31,672 nucleotides of DNA from Vitreoscilla stercoraria DSM 513 (GCF_000382305.1 NZ_KB908038.1:1-31672); one strand, 5' to 3'. Shown: positions 1 through 8,967, counted from the stretch's first letter. Numbers and translations are program-made. Notes: a model not told the origin generated them from the sequence alone.

Positions 1-45
1 GAAGCTGACCGTTTGGTCTGTTTCGTTTCTGTCTCAGCAGCGAAG

Positions 46-81
46 AAACCGAATATTACAGAAACACCGAAAACCCGTCAA
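46..81 (-). promoter_or_regulatory. Strong leftward promoter, probably of an rRNA operon
   Basis: Read leftward there is a -35 TTGACG (76-81), a 17-base spacer and a -10 TAATAT (53-58), with a start point expected near base 46. The sequence upstream of the -35 (82-180) is almost pure A/T, like an UP element. The predicted leader (45 to 1) contains TTTCTTCGCTGCTGAGACAG, resembling the leader that follows rrn promoters in beta-proteobacteria. Hexamers and spacing are seen directly; the rRNA assignment is inference, because the transcribed gene lies outside the window. Confidence 0.6.
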
Positions 82-676
82 CACCTAATTGTAAAAATAT
101 CCTCAAAATAAACCATATCCTCTGTTTTTATTAATAATTTTATTTACATTTAAATAAAATTATTCATTTTTTAATTCAAAAGACTTCCTTCTACACTCAG
201 AAACACCTTAAAAAACTTTCTAAATTATGGCGACTCCATCAATAACGGTCTTTGTATCTCAATACCACATCTTTTAAAACCATCACACCTGACTCCACCA
301 TGCCCAAAGTTTACAAAAATATCCATACCTATATAAAAACACAGATATAGAAGATGATTAAAAAATGAATTTCAATTCAATATTAATTAATTAGTTAATA
401 CGTTATATTTTTAAAACTCAGATCCTCAATTAATACTCATGAAGCCTATTAATTCAAATAATTATTGTTTTTTAATTGGCCTCTAAATCCATTTCATTTA
501 AAAATAAATGTCATTTATTTGATAAAATCGAAACATAAATATTTTGTAATAAAACATTTTTTTTGGTTGCCAACCCTCTATGCATCACATATAGTGAGCG
601 CAGATATCGAGCACAGACTCCATATCTACTACAGAGCCAAGCACCACAAAGGCCGAAAAAGAGAAGAGAATAGACA
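82..676. other. AT-rich intergenic region without a convincing gene
   Basis: About 600 bases of very A+T-rich DNA between the leftward promoter at the window edge and the terminator of the ypjD-like gene. I see no reading frame with a ribosome-binding site or recognisable protein. The only structure I can point to is a perfect 13-bp A/T inverted repeat at 133-164. The base composition fits the upstream region of a highly expressed operon. Confidence 0.6.
133..164. repeat. Perfect 13-bp A/T-only inverted repeat
   Basis: AATAATTTTATTT at 133-145 is followed by the 6-base spacer ACATTT and its exact reverse complement at 152-164. It lies roughly 90-120 bases upstream of the predicted start of the leftward promoter. 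It could be a cruciform, a protein-binding site in an UP region, or chance in a region of extreme A+T content. It lacks G/C pairs, so it is a poor terminator. Confidence 0.4.
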
Positions 677-712
677 AAACAGGCTGTGAACTTAACCGTT
701 CACAGCCTGTTT
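677..712 (-). terminator. Terminator of the ypjD-like gene
   Basis: A 15-bp perfect inverted repeat, AAACAGGCTGTGAAC (677-691) and its complement (698-712), with a 6-base loop. It sits about 30 bases beyond the stop codon of the leftward ypjD-like gene and gives a TTTTG tract on that strand. It does not contain the AAGCGTCCTGTA word of the other terminators here. Confidence 0.75.
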
Positions 713-744
713 GCGTTAATGCTGTCATATTATCTCGATATAGC

Positions 745-1587
745 CTATAAGACACGGCTACCAGCTAAAATAATTTCAAAAACAAACTTACTACCTAAAT
801 AAGCCAAAACCAACGAGAGAAAACCCATAATCACAGCAATCGAAACTTTCTTACCTCGAATACCTTGCCGCCAACGCAATAGCAAAATCACGGCATAAAT
901 CAACCATGAAACCACACCAAAAATCATTTTGTGTGTCCACATAAAAGCATGTCCAAACACAGCCTCAGAGAACACCATGCCACTAGCCAAAGACAAAGTC
1001 AGTAGCACAAAGCCAACCAATAACGCTTGAAACATCAGTTTTTCAATGCTTAATAAAGGAGGCAAAAAAGAAATCGCTGGAGTTAAATGATTGCCCCGTA
1101 AATGACGACTTTGCCATAACATTAACCATGCTAATAAAGTGGCCAAGGCAAACAGGCTATAAGCCAATAAAGAAGAAACAATGTGACTACCAAATGCCCA
1201 ATTGCTTACTTGAATGCCTGCATGGGTATTGGGCACAAAATAATCTACCAATAAACTGAATACGGCTAATGGAAATAAGAACAGCTGCAATCCTTGCAGC
1301 CTGTAAAGAAAACTGCCACTCCAATACCAAATCAAAGTCATCCAGCTCAATACCGCTATAGCATGTCCAAAGCCTAGCAATAATTGCCCTACTTCGACCA
1401 TCGGCCACCACAACCAAAAACCATGGATTGCCAACACAGGCAATAAAATCATCAATTCTTGTTTTTTAGGATATGCGTGAGCAGGTCTGGTACGCCAAAA
1501 CTGGACAACAAAGAGTGACAAAGCACTGTAAATGAACAATAAGCAAACAAATACAAGCGTCATTGACAATCTTTCTGGCGCGCTCAT
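745..1587 (-). CDS. Inner-membrane cytochrome c assembly protein, YpjD/CcsA-like
   Basis: A 280-residue polytopic membrane protein with about eight hydrophobic segments, of the CcsA/HemX-like family called YpjD in proteobacteria. Family traits visible are the Trp-rich stretch HGFWLWWP (about residues 55-62), a central HIVSSLLAYSLFALATL segment, the SIEKLMFQALLVGFVLLTLSL segment and a C-terminal HK followed by a GSKFVFE membrane segment. The family is related to haem-handling proteins of cytochrome c biogenesis; the exact role of YpjD is unsettled. It is divergent from ffh, an arrangement common in gamma- and beta-proteobacteria. The start at 1587 has no clear Shine-Dalgarno sequence. A second ATG at 1563 (MTLVFVCL) is preceded by AGAAAG and would begin directly in the first membrane segment. 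Confidence 0.85.
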   Translation of the reverse strand: MSAPERLSMTLVFVCLLFIYSALSLFVVQFWRTRPAHAYPKKQELMILLPVLAIHGFWLWWPMVEVGQLLLGFGHAIAVLSWMTLIWYWSGSFLYRLQGLQLFLFPLAVFSLLVDYFVPNTHAGIQVSNWAFGSHIVSSLLAYSLFALATLLAWLMLWQSRHLRGNHLTPAISFLPPLLSIEKLMFQALLVGFVLLTLSLASGMVFSEAVFGHAFMWTHKMIFGVVSWLIYAVILLLRWRQGIRGKKVSIAVIMGFLSLVLAYLGSKFVFEIILAGSRVL

Positions 1588-1672
1588 GTCGCAAACACAC
1601 CCTGTCGTGTAAAATAGAATGATTTTATCAGGAACACCCTTGCGGTGCAGACAAATTCTCTAGAGGATATCC

Positions 1673-3034
<1,362 letters not shown>

Positions 3035-3048
3035 ACCATCCAACATTC

Positions 3049-3085
3049 AAAAAGCGTCCTGTAACATTTACAGGACGCTTTTTTT
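3049..3085. terminator. DUS-type palindromic terminator (ffh / DUF4239-like gene)
   Basis: Inverted repeat with arms AAAAAGCGTCCTGTAA (3049-3064) and its complement (3068-3083), loop CAT. It has an A tract on the left and seven Ts on the right, so it can terminate in both directions between the converging ffh and the DUF4239-like gene. Each arm carries the repeated word AAGCGTCCTGTA. Confidence 0.9.
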
Positions 3086-3102
3086 ATACAATAAATACCC
3101 TA

Positions 3103-3864
3103 TCAAAGCTGCATACTAAATAAGATTTGTGGATGAACACTGGATGCACCTGTATAAGGATTCACGTGCAAAGCCAAAACATACAAACTCATTGCCACCA
3201 TGATTGCATACCAACCCACCGCTCTGCGCCCACCTTGTAGGCGATCTGCATGTATGGCAGCCACCGCCAATTGCACTAGCAATGAAAACACAATTAAAAA
3301 ACACCACTTATAAGCATTGATATTGGATGCTCCAATAGCCAAACGCTCATTGCGTGCGTCTTGCAATTCGTCAAAATCATCAATCATGCGTGCGGTAATC
3401 GTATCAGGCGTATTGCCCGCATCAGCGCGAGCCAATAAACCCATACGAATGGCTTGTAATGCTTGCTCTACTTCGCTATTGGGTGCCGCATTCAAATCTC
3501 TGCCCCATTCAAATTGAGACACCGAACTGCGATACACCGTCAACTGTTGGTGCAATATCCCATCATTCAAAGCCTCTATTTGCGTCATGCCTAACAATCG
3601 GCTCAAAGACGAACGCTCGGCACTGGCCGCTTGAGCCGCTTGATTATTCACACTCCAAATATCAGAAGCGACAAAACCAAACGCCAATGCCCAAGTGGTG
3701 GCCAGAGTCGATAAAAAAACAGGAATAGGCATGGTATTGCTGTCAGCCTGAGCTTGGCGCATGAAGCGGCGCAAAGACATTGCACCAAACAAAAACAAAA
3801 GCACTGCCAAGCCTACAAAACAAATCAACAACCATAATGGGTGCCATGTGAAAAAACCATGCAT
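3103..3864 (-). CDS. DUF4239-like four-helix membrane protein
   Basis: A 253-residue protein with two N-terminal membrane segments (about 9-29 and 46-66), a roughly 115-residue charged soluble region and two C-terminal membrane segments (about 185-205 and 217-235). The second segment runs into SDIWSVNNQAAQAASAERSS, a Trp-then-Glu/Ser-rich helix typical of DUF4239 (bestrophin-like) proteins. I make that assignment by pattern only; the function is unknown. AAGGGAG stands about eight bases before the ATG used. It lies 43 bases after lysA on the same strand, so it is probably the last gene of lptM-lysA-DUF4239, ending at the terminator at 3049-3085. Confidence 0.65.
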   Translation of the reverse strand: MHGFFTWHPLWLLICFVGLAVLLFLFGAMSLRRFMRQAQADSNTMPIPVFLSTLATTWALAFGFVASDIWSVNNQAAQAASAERSSLSRLLGMTQIEALNDGILHQQLTVYRSSVSQFEWGRDLNAAPNSEVEQALQAIRMGLLARADAGNTPDTITARMIDDFDELQDARNERLAIGASNINAYKWCFLIVFSLLVQLAVAAIHADRLQGGRRAVGWYAIMVAMSLYVLALHVNPYTGASSVHPQILFSMQL

Positions 3865-3907
3865 GCCATCACTCCCTTACGAAGGTCATTCCAATCCACA
3901 ATCCTGT

Positions 3908-5152
3908 TTACGCCAAAATCTCATCACGCCATAAATCGCTCACATTTTCGCGACGACGTACCAAGGTTTCTTGACCTTCACATACCAAAATTTCAGCTGC
4001 TTTACCACGGCTATTGTAATTGCTCGCCATAGATGAAGCATACGCACCTGCGCTTTGAATCGCCAAAAGATCGCCTTCAACCACAGCCAATTGGCGGTTT
4101 TGCGCTAAAAAGTCTCCTGTTTCACAAATAGGACCGACCACATCTGCCAAAACAGTCTCTACATCGTTGCGCGGCGCTACCGCCACCACTTCATGGTAAG
4201 CTTGATACAATGCAGGACGCATCAAATCATTCATCGCCGCGTCGACAATCACAAAATTTTTGGTCTCTCCTTGTTTGACAAATTCAACTTGCGTTAACAA
4301 CACACCCGCATTGCCCACCAAAGAACGCCCCGGCTCCATCACCAAATGTTGTGGACGACCTTCTAACAAACGCGCTACCGAATCTGCATAAGCTTGCAAA
4401 TCAGGCTGGGTTTCATCACTGTACACAATCCCCACGCCACCACCGATATCAATGTGTTGGAGCACAATGCCTTCGGCTTCCAATTGGTCTACCAAAACCA
4501 ATAAACGCTCTAACGCTTCGGTCAATGGGCTCAAATCAATCAATTGCGAACCAATGTGACAATCAATACCGACAATCTGCAAATTTTCCAAACTCGCCGC
4601 ATGACGATAAGCTTGCAACGCATCGACAAACGCAATGCCAAACTTGTTTTCTTTCAGGCCGGTTGAAATATAAGGATGGGTTTGCGCATCGACATCAGGA
4701 TTGATGCGCAAAGAAATCGGAGCTTGCACACCCATTTTTGCTGCCACACTATTGATACGGTCAAGTTCTGGCAACGACTCAACATTGAAACACAACACAC
4801 CCGCTTGCAAAGCATCCTGAATTTCAGCCGCACTTTTGCCCACACCTGAAAAAATCACTTTGCCAGCATCGCCACCTGCCGCCAAAACTCGCGCCAACTC
4901 ACCACCTGACACAATGTCAAAACCCGAACCCAAAGAAGCAAAATGTTTCAGGACGCTTAAATTGCCATTGGCTTTCACTGCGTAACAAATCAATGGTTGG
5001 TTTTTAGCAAATGCTTGTTGGTAAGCTTGGAAAGCTTGCGTTAACGCCGTTTGGCTATACACATACAAAGGTGTGCCATAAGTTTTGGCCAATTGCGCCA
5101 AAGAAACCTGATCAAAATGCAAACTGTTGTCGATAGACTGAAATAAACTCAT
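3908..5152 (-). CDS. lysA: Diaminopimelate decarboxylase
   Basis: Converts meso-diaminopimelate to L-lysine plus CO2, the last step of lysine synthesis in the cytoplasm; a fold-III PLP enzyme of 414 residues (normal length). Visible motifs: the PLP lysine K60 in YAVKAN; HIGSQ (199-203); the phosphate-binding GGGVG (237-241); EPGR (273-276); and PICETGD (341-347), whose Cys343-Glu344 are the active-site pair donated across the dimer, followed by Tyr371. It follows lptM by 17 bases. The start ATG at 5152 has only a weak upstream A/G stretch. Bases 4947-4958 inside the gene match the repeated uptake-like word at 11 of 12 positions. Confidence 0.97.
   Translation of the reverse strand: MSLFQSIDNSLHFDQVSLAQLAKTYGTPLYVYSQTALTQAFQAYQQAFAKNQPLICYAVKANGNLSVLKHFASLGSGFDIVSGGELARVLAAGGDAGKVIFSGVGKSAAEIQDALQAGVLCFNVESLPELDRINSVAAKMGVQAPISLRINPDVDAQTHPYISTGLKENKFGIAFVDALQAYRHAASLENLQIVGIDCHIGSQLIDLSPLTEALERLLVLVDQLEAEGIVLQHIDIGGGVGIVYSDETQPDLQAYADSVARLLEGRPQHLVMEPGRSLVGNAGVLLTQVEFVKQGETKNFVIVDAAMNDLMRPALYQAYHEVVAVAPRNDVETVLADVVGPICETGDFLAQNRQLAVVEGDLLAIQSAGAYASSMASNYNSRGKAAEILVCEGQETLVRRRENVSDLWRDEILA
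4947..4958 (-). repeat. Near-match (11/12) uptake-sequence-like word inside lysA
   Basis: On the minus strand this reads AAGCGTCCTGAA, one base different from AAGCGTCCTGTA; interestingly it ends in GAA like classical Neisseria uptake sequences. It is single, not part of an inverted repeat. Confidence 0.5.
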
Positions 5153-5169
5153 GTTAGAAATCTTAATCT

Positions 5170-5358
5170 TTAGTAATTAAAAGGTTGTGGCCCATTTTGT
5201 AAAGTTGGCGGCACTTGATTAGGACGACGATCAATACCGAATCCGGTTTGAATCACGCCAAAGGTTTGCTTGTCGTTTTCTTTAGGCAGATACAACGAGC
5301 CTTTGTAACCGCAAGCACTCAGTAATGCGCACAAAGTGCACAACCAGATGACTTTCAC
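5170..5358 (-). CDS. lptM: Small outer-membrane lipoprotein LptM (YifL family)
   Basis: A 62-residue lipoprotein. The short signal peptide ends in the lipobox LSAC (13-16), with the lipidated Cys16 followed by GYKGSLYLP, the signature of the LptM/YifL family. In E. coli LptM assists maturation of the LptD-LptE lipopolysaccharide translocon. The remainder is Pro/Asn/Gln-rich and probably disordered. It lies directly upstream of lysA and is divergent from cyaY, recalling the cyaY-lptM(yifL)-dapF neighbourhood of enterobacteria. A purine-rich AAGGAATAAGGTGTG precedes the ATG at 5358. Confidence 0.85.
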   Translation of the reverse strand: MKVIWLCTLCALLSACGYKGSLYLPKENDKQTFGVIQTGFGIDRRPNQVPPTLQNGPQPFNY

Positions 5359-5469
5359 ACCTTATTCCTTCACATAATGGTTTGACCATGATTCATTGCA
5401 ATGGCAATTGTGTTCCACTTTAACTCATGGCAAGATGGGCAATCTTAACAAAATACAACGTCAGACACC

Positions 5470-5802
5470 ATGAGCATGAACGAAACAGAATTTGTCCGCC
5501 TGTCAGAAAACATTTTTGATTACATTGATGAATACATTGGCGACCACTTTGACGAGTTTGACACCACCAAAAATGGCAATGTCTTAACCATAGAGCACGA
5601 AGATGGCGCACAAATCATTGTCAACCGCCACACCGCCAACCAAGAGTTGTGGATTGCAGCCAAAAGCGGCGGTTACCATTTTCATTTTGAAAATGGCGCT
5701 TGGGTTGCCACGCGTGACGGCAGCGAGTTTTTCACAGTTTTGTCTGAAGCAGTCGGCAGCTTAATCAACCATACAGTGAGCATTCCCGCTTACACCGAAT
5801 AA
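5470..5802 (+). CDS. cyaY: Iron-binding frataxin homologue CyaY
   Basis: A 110-residue bacterial frataxin that binds ferrous iron and modulates iron-sulphur cluster assembly on IscU/IscS. The N-terminal helix is highly acidic (ENIFDYIDEYIGDHFDEFD), as expected for the iron-binding ridge. It is followed by the beta-sheet core with NRHTANQELWIAAKSGGYHF, where the QELWIA strand and GGYHF turn are family hallmarks. Length is normal. The start at 5470 could equally be the ATG two codons later (MNETEF). It is divergent from lptM-lysA across about 110 bases and ends in its own hairpin terminator at 5828-5873. Confidence 0.93.
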   Translation: MSMNETEFVRLSENIFDYIDEYIGDHFDEFDTTKNGNVLTIEHEDGAQIIVNRHTANQELWIAAKSGGYHFHFENGAWVATRDGSEFFTVLSEAVGSLINHTVSIPAYTE

Positions 5803-5827
5803 ATTTTCCCCATATTCATTTCCACTC

Positions 5828-5874
5828 AAAAACATCTGCTACATTCTATTGAATAGAACGAGCAGATGTTTTTT
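5828..5874 (+). terminator. Terminator of cyaY
   Basis: A 13-bp perfect stem, AAAAACATCTGCT (5828-5840) with its complement (5861-5873), encloses a second perfect 7-bp repeat, TTCTATT-G-AATAGAA (5844-5858), and is followed by Ts. It lies 26 bases after the cyaY stop and has no uptake-like word, unlike most terminators in this half of the window. Confidence 0.8.
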
Positions 5875-5940
5875 AAGCGTATGAATGTGGGTTTTAAGGC
5901 AGTCGTTTTAATTTAAGATTTTTCACAAGGAAAGTTTTTC

Positions 5941-6402
5941 ATGTCTGATTTGCACTACACTCACATTCAAAATCCACAACAATTACCGTCACACCAACAA
6001 AAAATACAGGACGCTTGGCACTTACACAACCAACTTCGTCCTCAGTTTTTGACCGATGCAGAAAAATATGTGGATTACATCGCTTTATTGCTGTCAGAAA
6101 GACAGCAGTTTTTGATAGTACAAAATGAAAGTGGTCAAATCATTGGCTTGGCATTGTTCAACATGCACCACAATACTTATCAAGGCAAAATTTTGTTTTT
6201 GGAAGACTTGGTGATTGATGAAAATTTGCGCGGTACGGGCGTCGGTGAACAAGTTTTAAAACAATGTGAACACATTGCCAAAGAAAACGGTTGCAGCCAT
6301 TTGTCCTTAGATTCTGGCGTGTTTCGCTCTCGAGCACACAAATTTTACTTCACTCATGATTACATTGCCGATTGCTTTCATTTTTCTAAAGCCTTGGCAT
6401 AA
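5941..6402 (+). CDS. GNAT-family N-acetyltransferase
   Basis: A 153-residue single-domain acetyltransferase. The acetyl-CoA-binding motif A is clear: the strand LFLEDLVIDENL then RGTGVGE (97-103), matching R/QxxGxG/A, followed by a helix (VLKQCEHIAKENG) and the SLDSGVF strand with a C-terminal RAHKFYFTHDY motif B region. The substrate cannot be told from sequence; small amines or N-terminal amino groups are typical for such short GNATs. AAGGAAA precedes the ATG by about nine bases. It stands alone, converging on the zinc-ribbon gene. An exact copy of the uptake-like word lies at 6005-6016. Confidence 0.88.
   Translation: MSDLHYTHIQNPQQLPSHQQKIQDAWHLHNQLRPQFLTDAEKYVDYIALLLSERQQFLIVQNESGQIIGLALFNMHHNTYQGKILFLEDLVIDENLRGTGVGEQVLKQCEHIAKENGCSHLSLDSGVFRSRAHKFYFTHDYIADCFHFSKALA
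6005..6016 (-). repeat. Exact solitary copy of AAGCGTCCTGTA inside a gene
   Basis: TACAGGACGCTT on the plus strand is the exact reverse complement of the 12-base word that forms the six palindromic terminators. It stands alone within the GNAT coding sequence, encoding part of IQDAW. A solitary intragenic copy is what distinguishes an uptake sequence from a simple terminator family. Confidence 0.7.
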
Positions 6403-6425
6403 ACCCTTATTGCGCCATATGATTG

Positions 6426-6458
6426 AAGCGTCCTGTAAAGGTTTACAGGACGCTTTTT
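6426..6458. terminator. DUS-type palindromic terminator (GNAT / zinc-ribbon gene)
   Basis: Arms AAGCGTCCTGTAAA (6426-6439) and complement (6442-6455), with GG between, followed by TTT. It is placed between two converging genes, 23 bases after the acetyltransferase stop and just before the stop of the leftward zinc-ribbon gene. The T tract favours rightward termination. Confidence 0.88.
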
Positions 6459-6463
6459 ATTAG

Positions 6464-7540
6464 CTATTCATTTTTAGCCGCGCTGAGCACAGTGTCTGCC
6501 GCCCCACATTGATGGCAATATTGGTTGAACGCATTTTTACGGCTTTGGCACACACCACAAGCATGAAACAAACCGATGCCACAATGCGGACAAAAATCCA
6601 AATGCGGGTTGTTAAAGTCAGTTGGTCGCTCACACGATGGACACACCGCTTTGGCAATGCGTGTGTGCGCCATGTCATAACTCAATTGTTGCTGGCGTTC
6701 GCTGCTGGGCAAGGCTTCTTCCAATTGTTTACGCTCCAAATAACGGTTCATCGCCACAATAGCATACCGCCCAATCAAAACTGTCAGCACAATGCCCACA
6801 CCATAACGCACATAACCGCCATAGCTTGGCAAATACGGTACCAATTCCACAAAAAACGCAAACAGCGCAAAATAAATAAAGCCCCACACAAACGGCCACC
6901 ACTTGGATTGGCGTTGCTTTAAAAACAAATACGTTGCCACCAAAAGCAATGGCAATGTCAAAGCCAAACGGTATAAAAACACTTGCAATTCAATTTGGCG
7001 ATCTGCTGCATCTTTCAAATTTTGGGCTTGTTCTCGCAATTTTGTGATTTTGTCATCGACCTCGCTCAATTGTTGTGTGGCATTCAAATTTTGTTGCTGT
7101 AATGCCTCCACTTCCATTTGCGCTTGACGCTCTTGCTGCTTGAGCGCATCCAATTTTTGCGTACGCGCCAACACTTCAGGATTTTGATCCGATTGTTCGG
7201 TTACGGCACGAGTCGCCAACCAATTGTTCAAACTGAATTGCTCAGATTGGGTTTGATTGCGCCGCTGCTCCCATGTCAATTGCGCTTGTTCAGAAGCGGC
7301 CTGTAAACGAGTTTGTTCGGCTTGCAAACGGTTTTGCTCTTGCTGCAAAGGTAAGTATTGCGGTGCATCCAGATAAGTATCCACATTTTGATAAGGCGTC
7401 ACTTGCGGTAAATCACCGACAATTTTGCCACCCAATCCAATTAGAAAACTGGCAAATACCAACGCCACCAACCACAAACCGCGCCGAAACCATTTTTCAG
7501 GTAAGCGATTGGACGAAACTGTTTGTTTTTTAATGCGCAT
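6464..7540 (-). CDS. Membrane protein with coiled coil and double zinc ribbon
   Basis: Predicted 358 residues from the ATG at 7540, chosen because GAGGAG lies eight bases upstream; an ATG at 7612 has no such site. Order: a basic N-terminus (MRIKKQT), one membrane segment (about 20-40), a Gln/Glu/Ala-rich coiled coil of about 130 residues, three more membrane segments, and a cytoplasmic C-terminus with four CxxC pairs (CPSC, CPHC, CGVC, CHQC) that would bind two zinc ions. The coiled coil would lie in the periplasm if the N-terminus is cytoplasmic. I recognise only a general zinc-ribbon membrane protein; function unknown. It follows the SpmA-SpmB type gene but is separated from it by a terminator. 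Confidence 0.8.
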   Translation of the reverse strand: MRIKKQTVSSNRLPEKWFRRGLWLVALVFASFLIGLGGKIVGDLPQVTPYQNVDTYLDAPQYLPLQQEQNRLQAEQTRLQAASEQAQLTWEQRRNQTQSEQFSLNNWLATRAVTEQSDQNPEVLARTQKLDALKQQERQAQMEVEALQQQNLNATQQLSEVDDKITKLREQAQNLKDAADRQIELQVFLYRLALTLPLLLVATYLFLKQRQSKWWPFVWGFIYFALFAFFVELVPYLPSYGGYVRYGVGIVLTVLIGRYAIVAMNRYLERKQLEEALPSSERQQQLSYDMAHTRIAKAVCPSCERPTDFNNPHLDFCPHCGIGLFHACGVCQSRKNAFNQYCHQCGAADTVLSAAKNE

Positions 7541-7657
7541 GCGTTTCTCCTCAAAATGACATTGCAAATCAACACACAGTGTAAGACCAGCGACACCTTG
7601 ACCATACTTCATTTATTTAAGTAGCATTTTTTAATGCTTGTGTGTGCAAACCATAAC

Positions 7658-7688
7658 AAAGCGTCCTGTAAAGTTTACAGGACGCTTT
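7658..7688 (-). terminator. DUS-type palindromic terminator of the SpmA-SpmB type gene
   Basis: Arms AAAGCGTCCTGTAAA (7658-7672) and complement (7674-7688) with one central base, so the physical loop must open some A/T pairs. It follows the leftward gene ending at 7707. The T tract on the minus strand is short (TTTG), so it may be a leaky terminator. Confidence 0.8.
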
Positions 7689-7706
7689 AAAATACCATCA
7701 ATGTCA

Positions 7707-8936
7707 TTAACCCCAAAACATATATGCCACAAAAATGGCCGCCACCACACCCGCCGCTTCTGACAACAAAGCGCAAGGCAAAGCATGGCGAATGTTTTTA
7801 ATCGCAACAGAACCAAAATACACCGCCAATACATAAAACGTGGTTTCGGTAGAACCTTGAATCACACACGCCACCCGCGCGGCAAAATCATCAGCACCAT
7901 TGGTTTGCATCAATTCCACCATCAAACCACGCGCGCCCGAACCGCTCAAAGGCTTCATTAACGCAACAGGCAAAGCTTCGACAAATGCCGTATCCAAGCC
8001 CATAGATGCCACAATCCAAGCAATGCCGCCAACCAAATAATCCATCGTGCCCGAGGCGCGAAACACCGCGATGGCGACCAAAATCGCCACCAAATACGGA
8101 ATAATATTCACAGCCACCTGAAAGCCTTCTTTGGCACCATCGACAAATGCTTCATACACATTGATACGTTTGAAAAATGCCAAGGCAATGAAAGACACAA
8201 ACAAACCAAATAAGACAAAGTTACCCACCACGCGCGAAATCACTTGGATTTCTTCGGCCTGTAAACCTGAAAAATAATACAAAGTGCCGCCGATTAACGC
8301 AGACAAACCGCCCAAATACGCCAAAATGGTTTTGTCGAGCAAATTGATTTTTTGGCACCACGCCACCGTCAGCAAAGCCACTAACGTAGAAAAAAATGTC
8401 GCAATCAAAATCGGTAAAAACACATCCGAAGGCATTGCCGCACCCGCTTCTTGGCGATACGCCATGATAGAAATTGGCAATAACGTTAAGCTGGATGCAT
8501 TCAAAACAATGAACATGATTTGTGCGTTGCTGGCTGTGTCTTTGTTGGGATTGAGCTCTTGCAATTCCTTCATCGCTTTTAAGCCCAAAGGCGTGGCCGC
8601 ATTGTCCAGCCCCAAAGCATTGGCAGAAAAATTCATCAATATCGAACCCAAAGCAGGATGGTTTTTTGGCACTTCAGGAAACAATTTGTTGAAAAATGGA
8701 CCAACCAAACGCGCAAAAATGTCTATCATGCCGCCACGCTCGCCGATTTTCATAATGCCAAGCGCAAACGTCATCATGCCAATCAAACCCAACGAAATCG
8801 ATGCACCCGTTGCCGCACTGTCAAACATCGCTTTGACAATGCTTTCAAAAATCATGGTGTCGCCGCCGAGCAATTTCACGCAAGCGACCACAAATGTGAT
8901 TAAAAAAAACGCCACCCAAATATGACTCAAAACCAT
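7707..8936 (-). CDS. Nucleoside-recognition (Gate) domain membrane protein, SpmA-SpmB fusion type
   Basis: A 409-residue polytopic membrane protein with about ten hydrophobic segments and two similar halves. The first half carries GERGGMIDIFARLVGPFFNKLFPEVP and NFSANALGLDNAATPLG, typical of SpmA. The second half carries PYLVAILVAIAVFRASG and a GSTETTFYVLAVYFGS motif, typical of SpmB. These are 'nucleoside recognition' family proteins, which are separate spore-maturation genes in Bacillus and a single fused gene in many non-sporulating proteobacteria. The substrate is unknown. The start at 8936 is chosen for AAGGGGAGAAAT directly upstream; an ATG at 8987 lies inside the preceding terminator. 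It is a single-gene unit between two DUS-type terminators. Confidence 0.85.
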   Translation of the reverse strand: MVLSHIWVAFFLITFVVACVKLLGGDTMIFESIVKAMFDSAATGASISLGLIGMMTFALGIMKIGERGGMIDIFARLVGPFFNKLFPEVPKNHPALGSILMNFSANALGLDNAATPLGLKAMKELQELNPNKDTASNAQIMFIVLNASSLTLLPISIMAYRQEAGAAMPSDVFLPILIATFFSTLVALLTVAWCQKINLLDKTILAYLGGLSALIGGTLYYFSGLQAEEIQVISRVVGNFVLFGLFVSFIALAFFKRINVYEAFVDGAKEGFQVAVNIIPYLVAILVAIAVFRASGTMDYLVGGIAWIVASMGLDTAFVEALPVALMKPLSGSGARGLMVELMQTNGADDFAARVACVIQGSTETTFYVLAVYFGSVAIKNIRHALPCALLSEAAGVVAAIFVAYMFWG

Positions 8937-8967
8937 ATTTCTCCCCTTGTGCGTTAAACATGCATCA

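Noticed and set aside
465..689. 74-codon rightward frame in the AT-rich left region
   Set aside because: No ribosome-binding site, no recognisable composition or domain, and its end runs through the ypjD terminator stem.
1588..1672. A defined ffh promoter (TAAAAT near 1610)
   Set aside because: A -10-like hexamer is present but no acceptable -35 at the right distance, so I do not annotate it.
8284..8925. 213-codon rightward frame opposite the SpmA-SpmB type gene
   Set aside because: Antisense shadow of a clearly recognised gene; Met/Ile/Lys/Ala-rich translation with no family resemblance.
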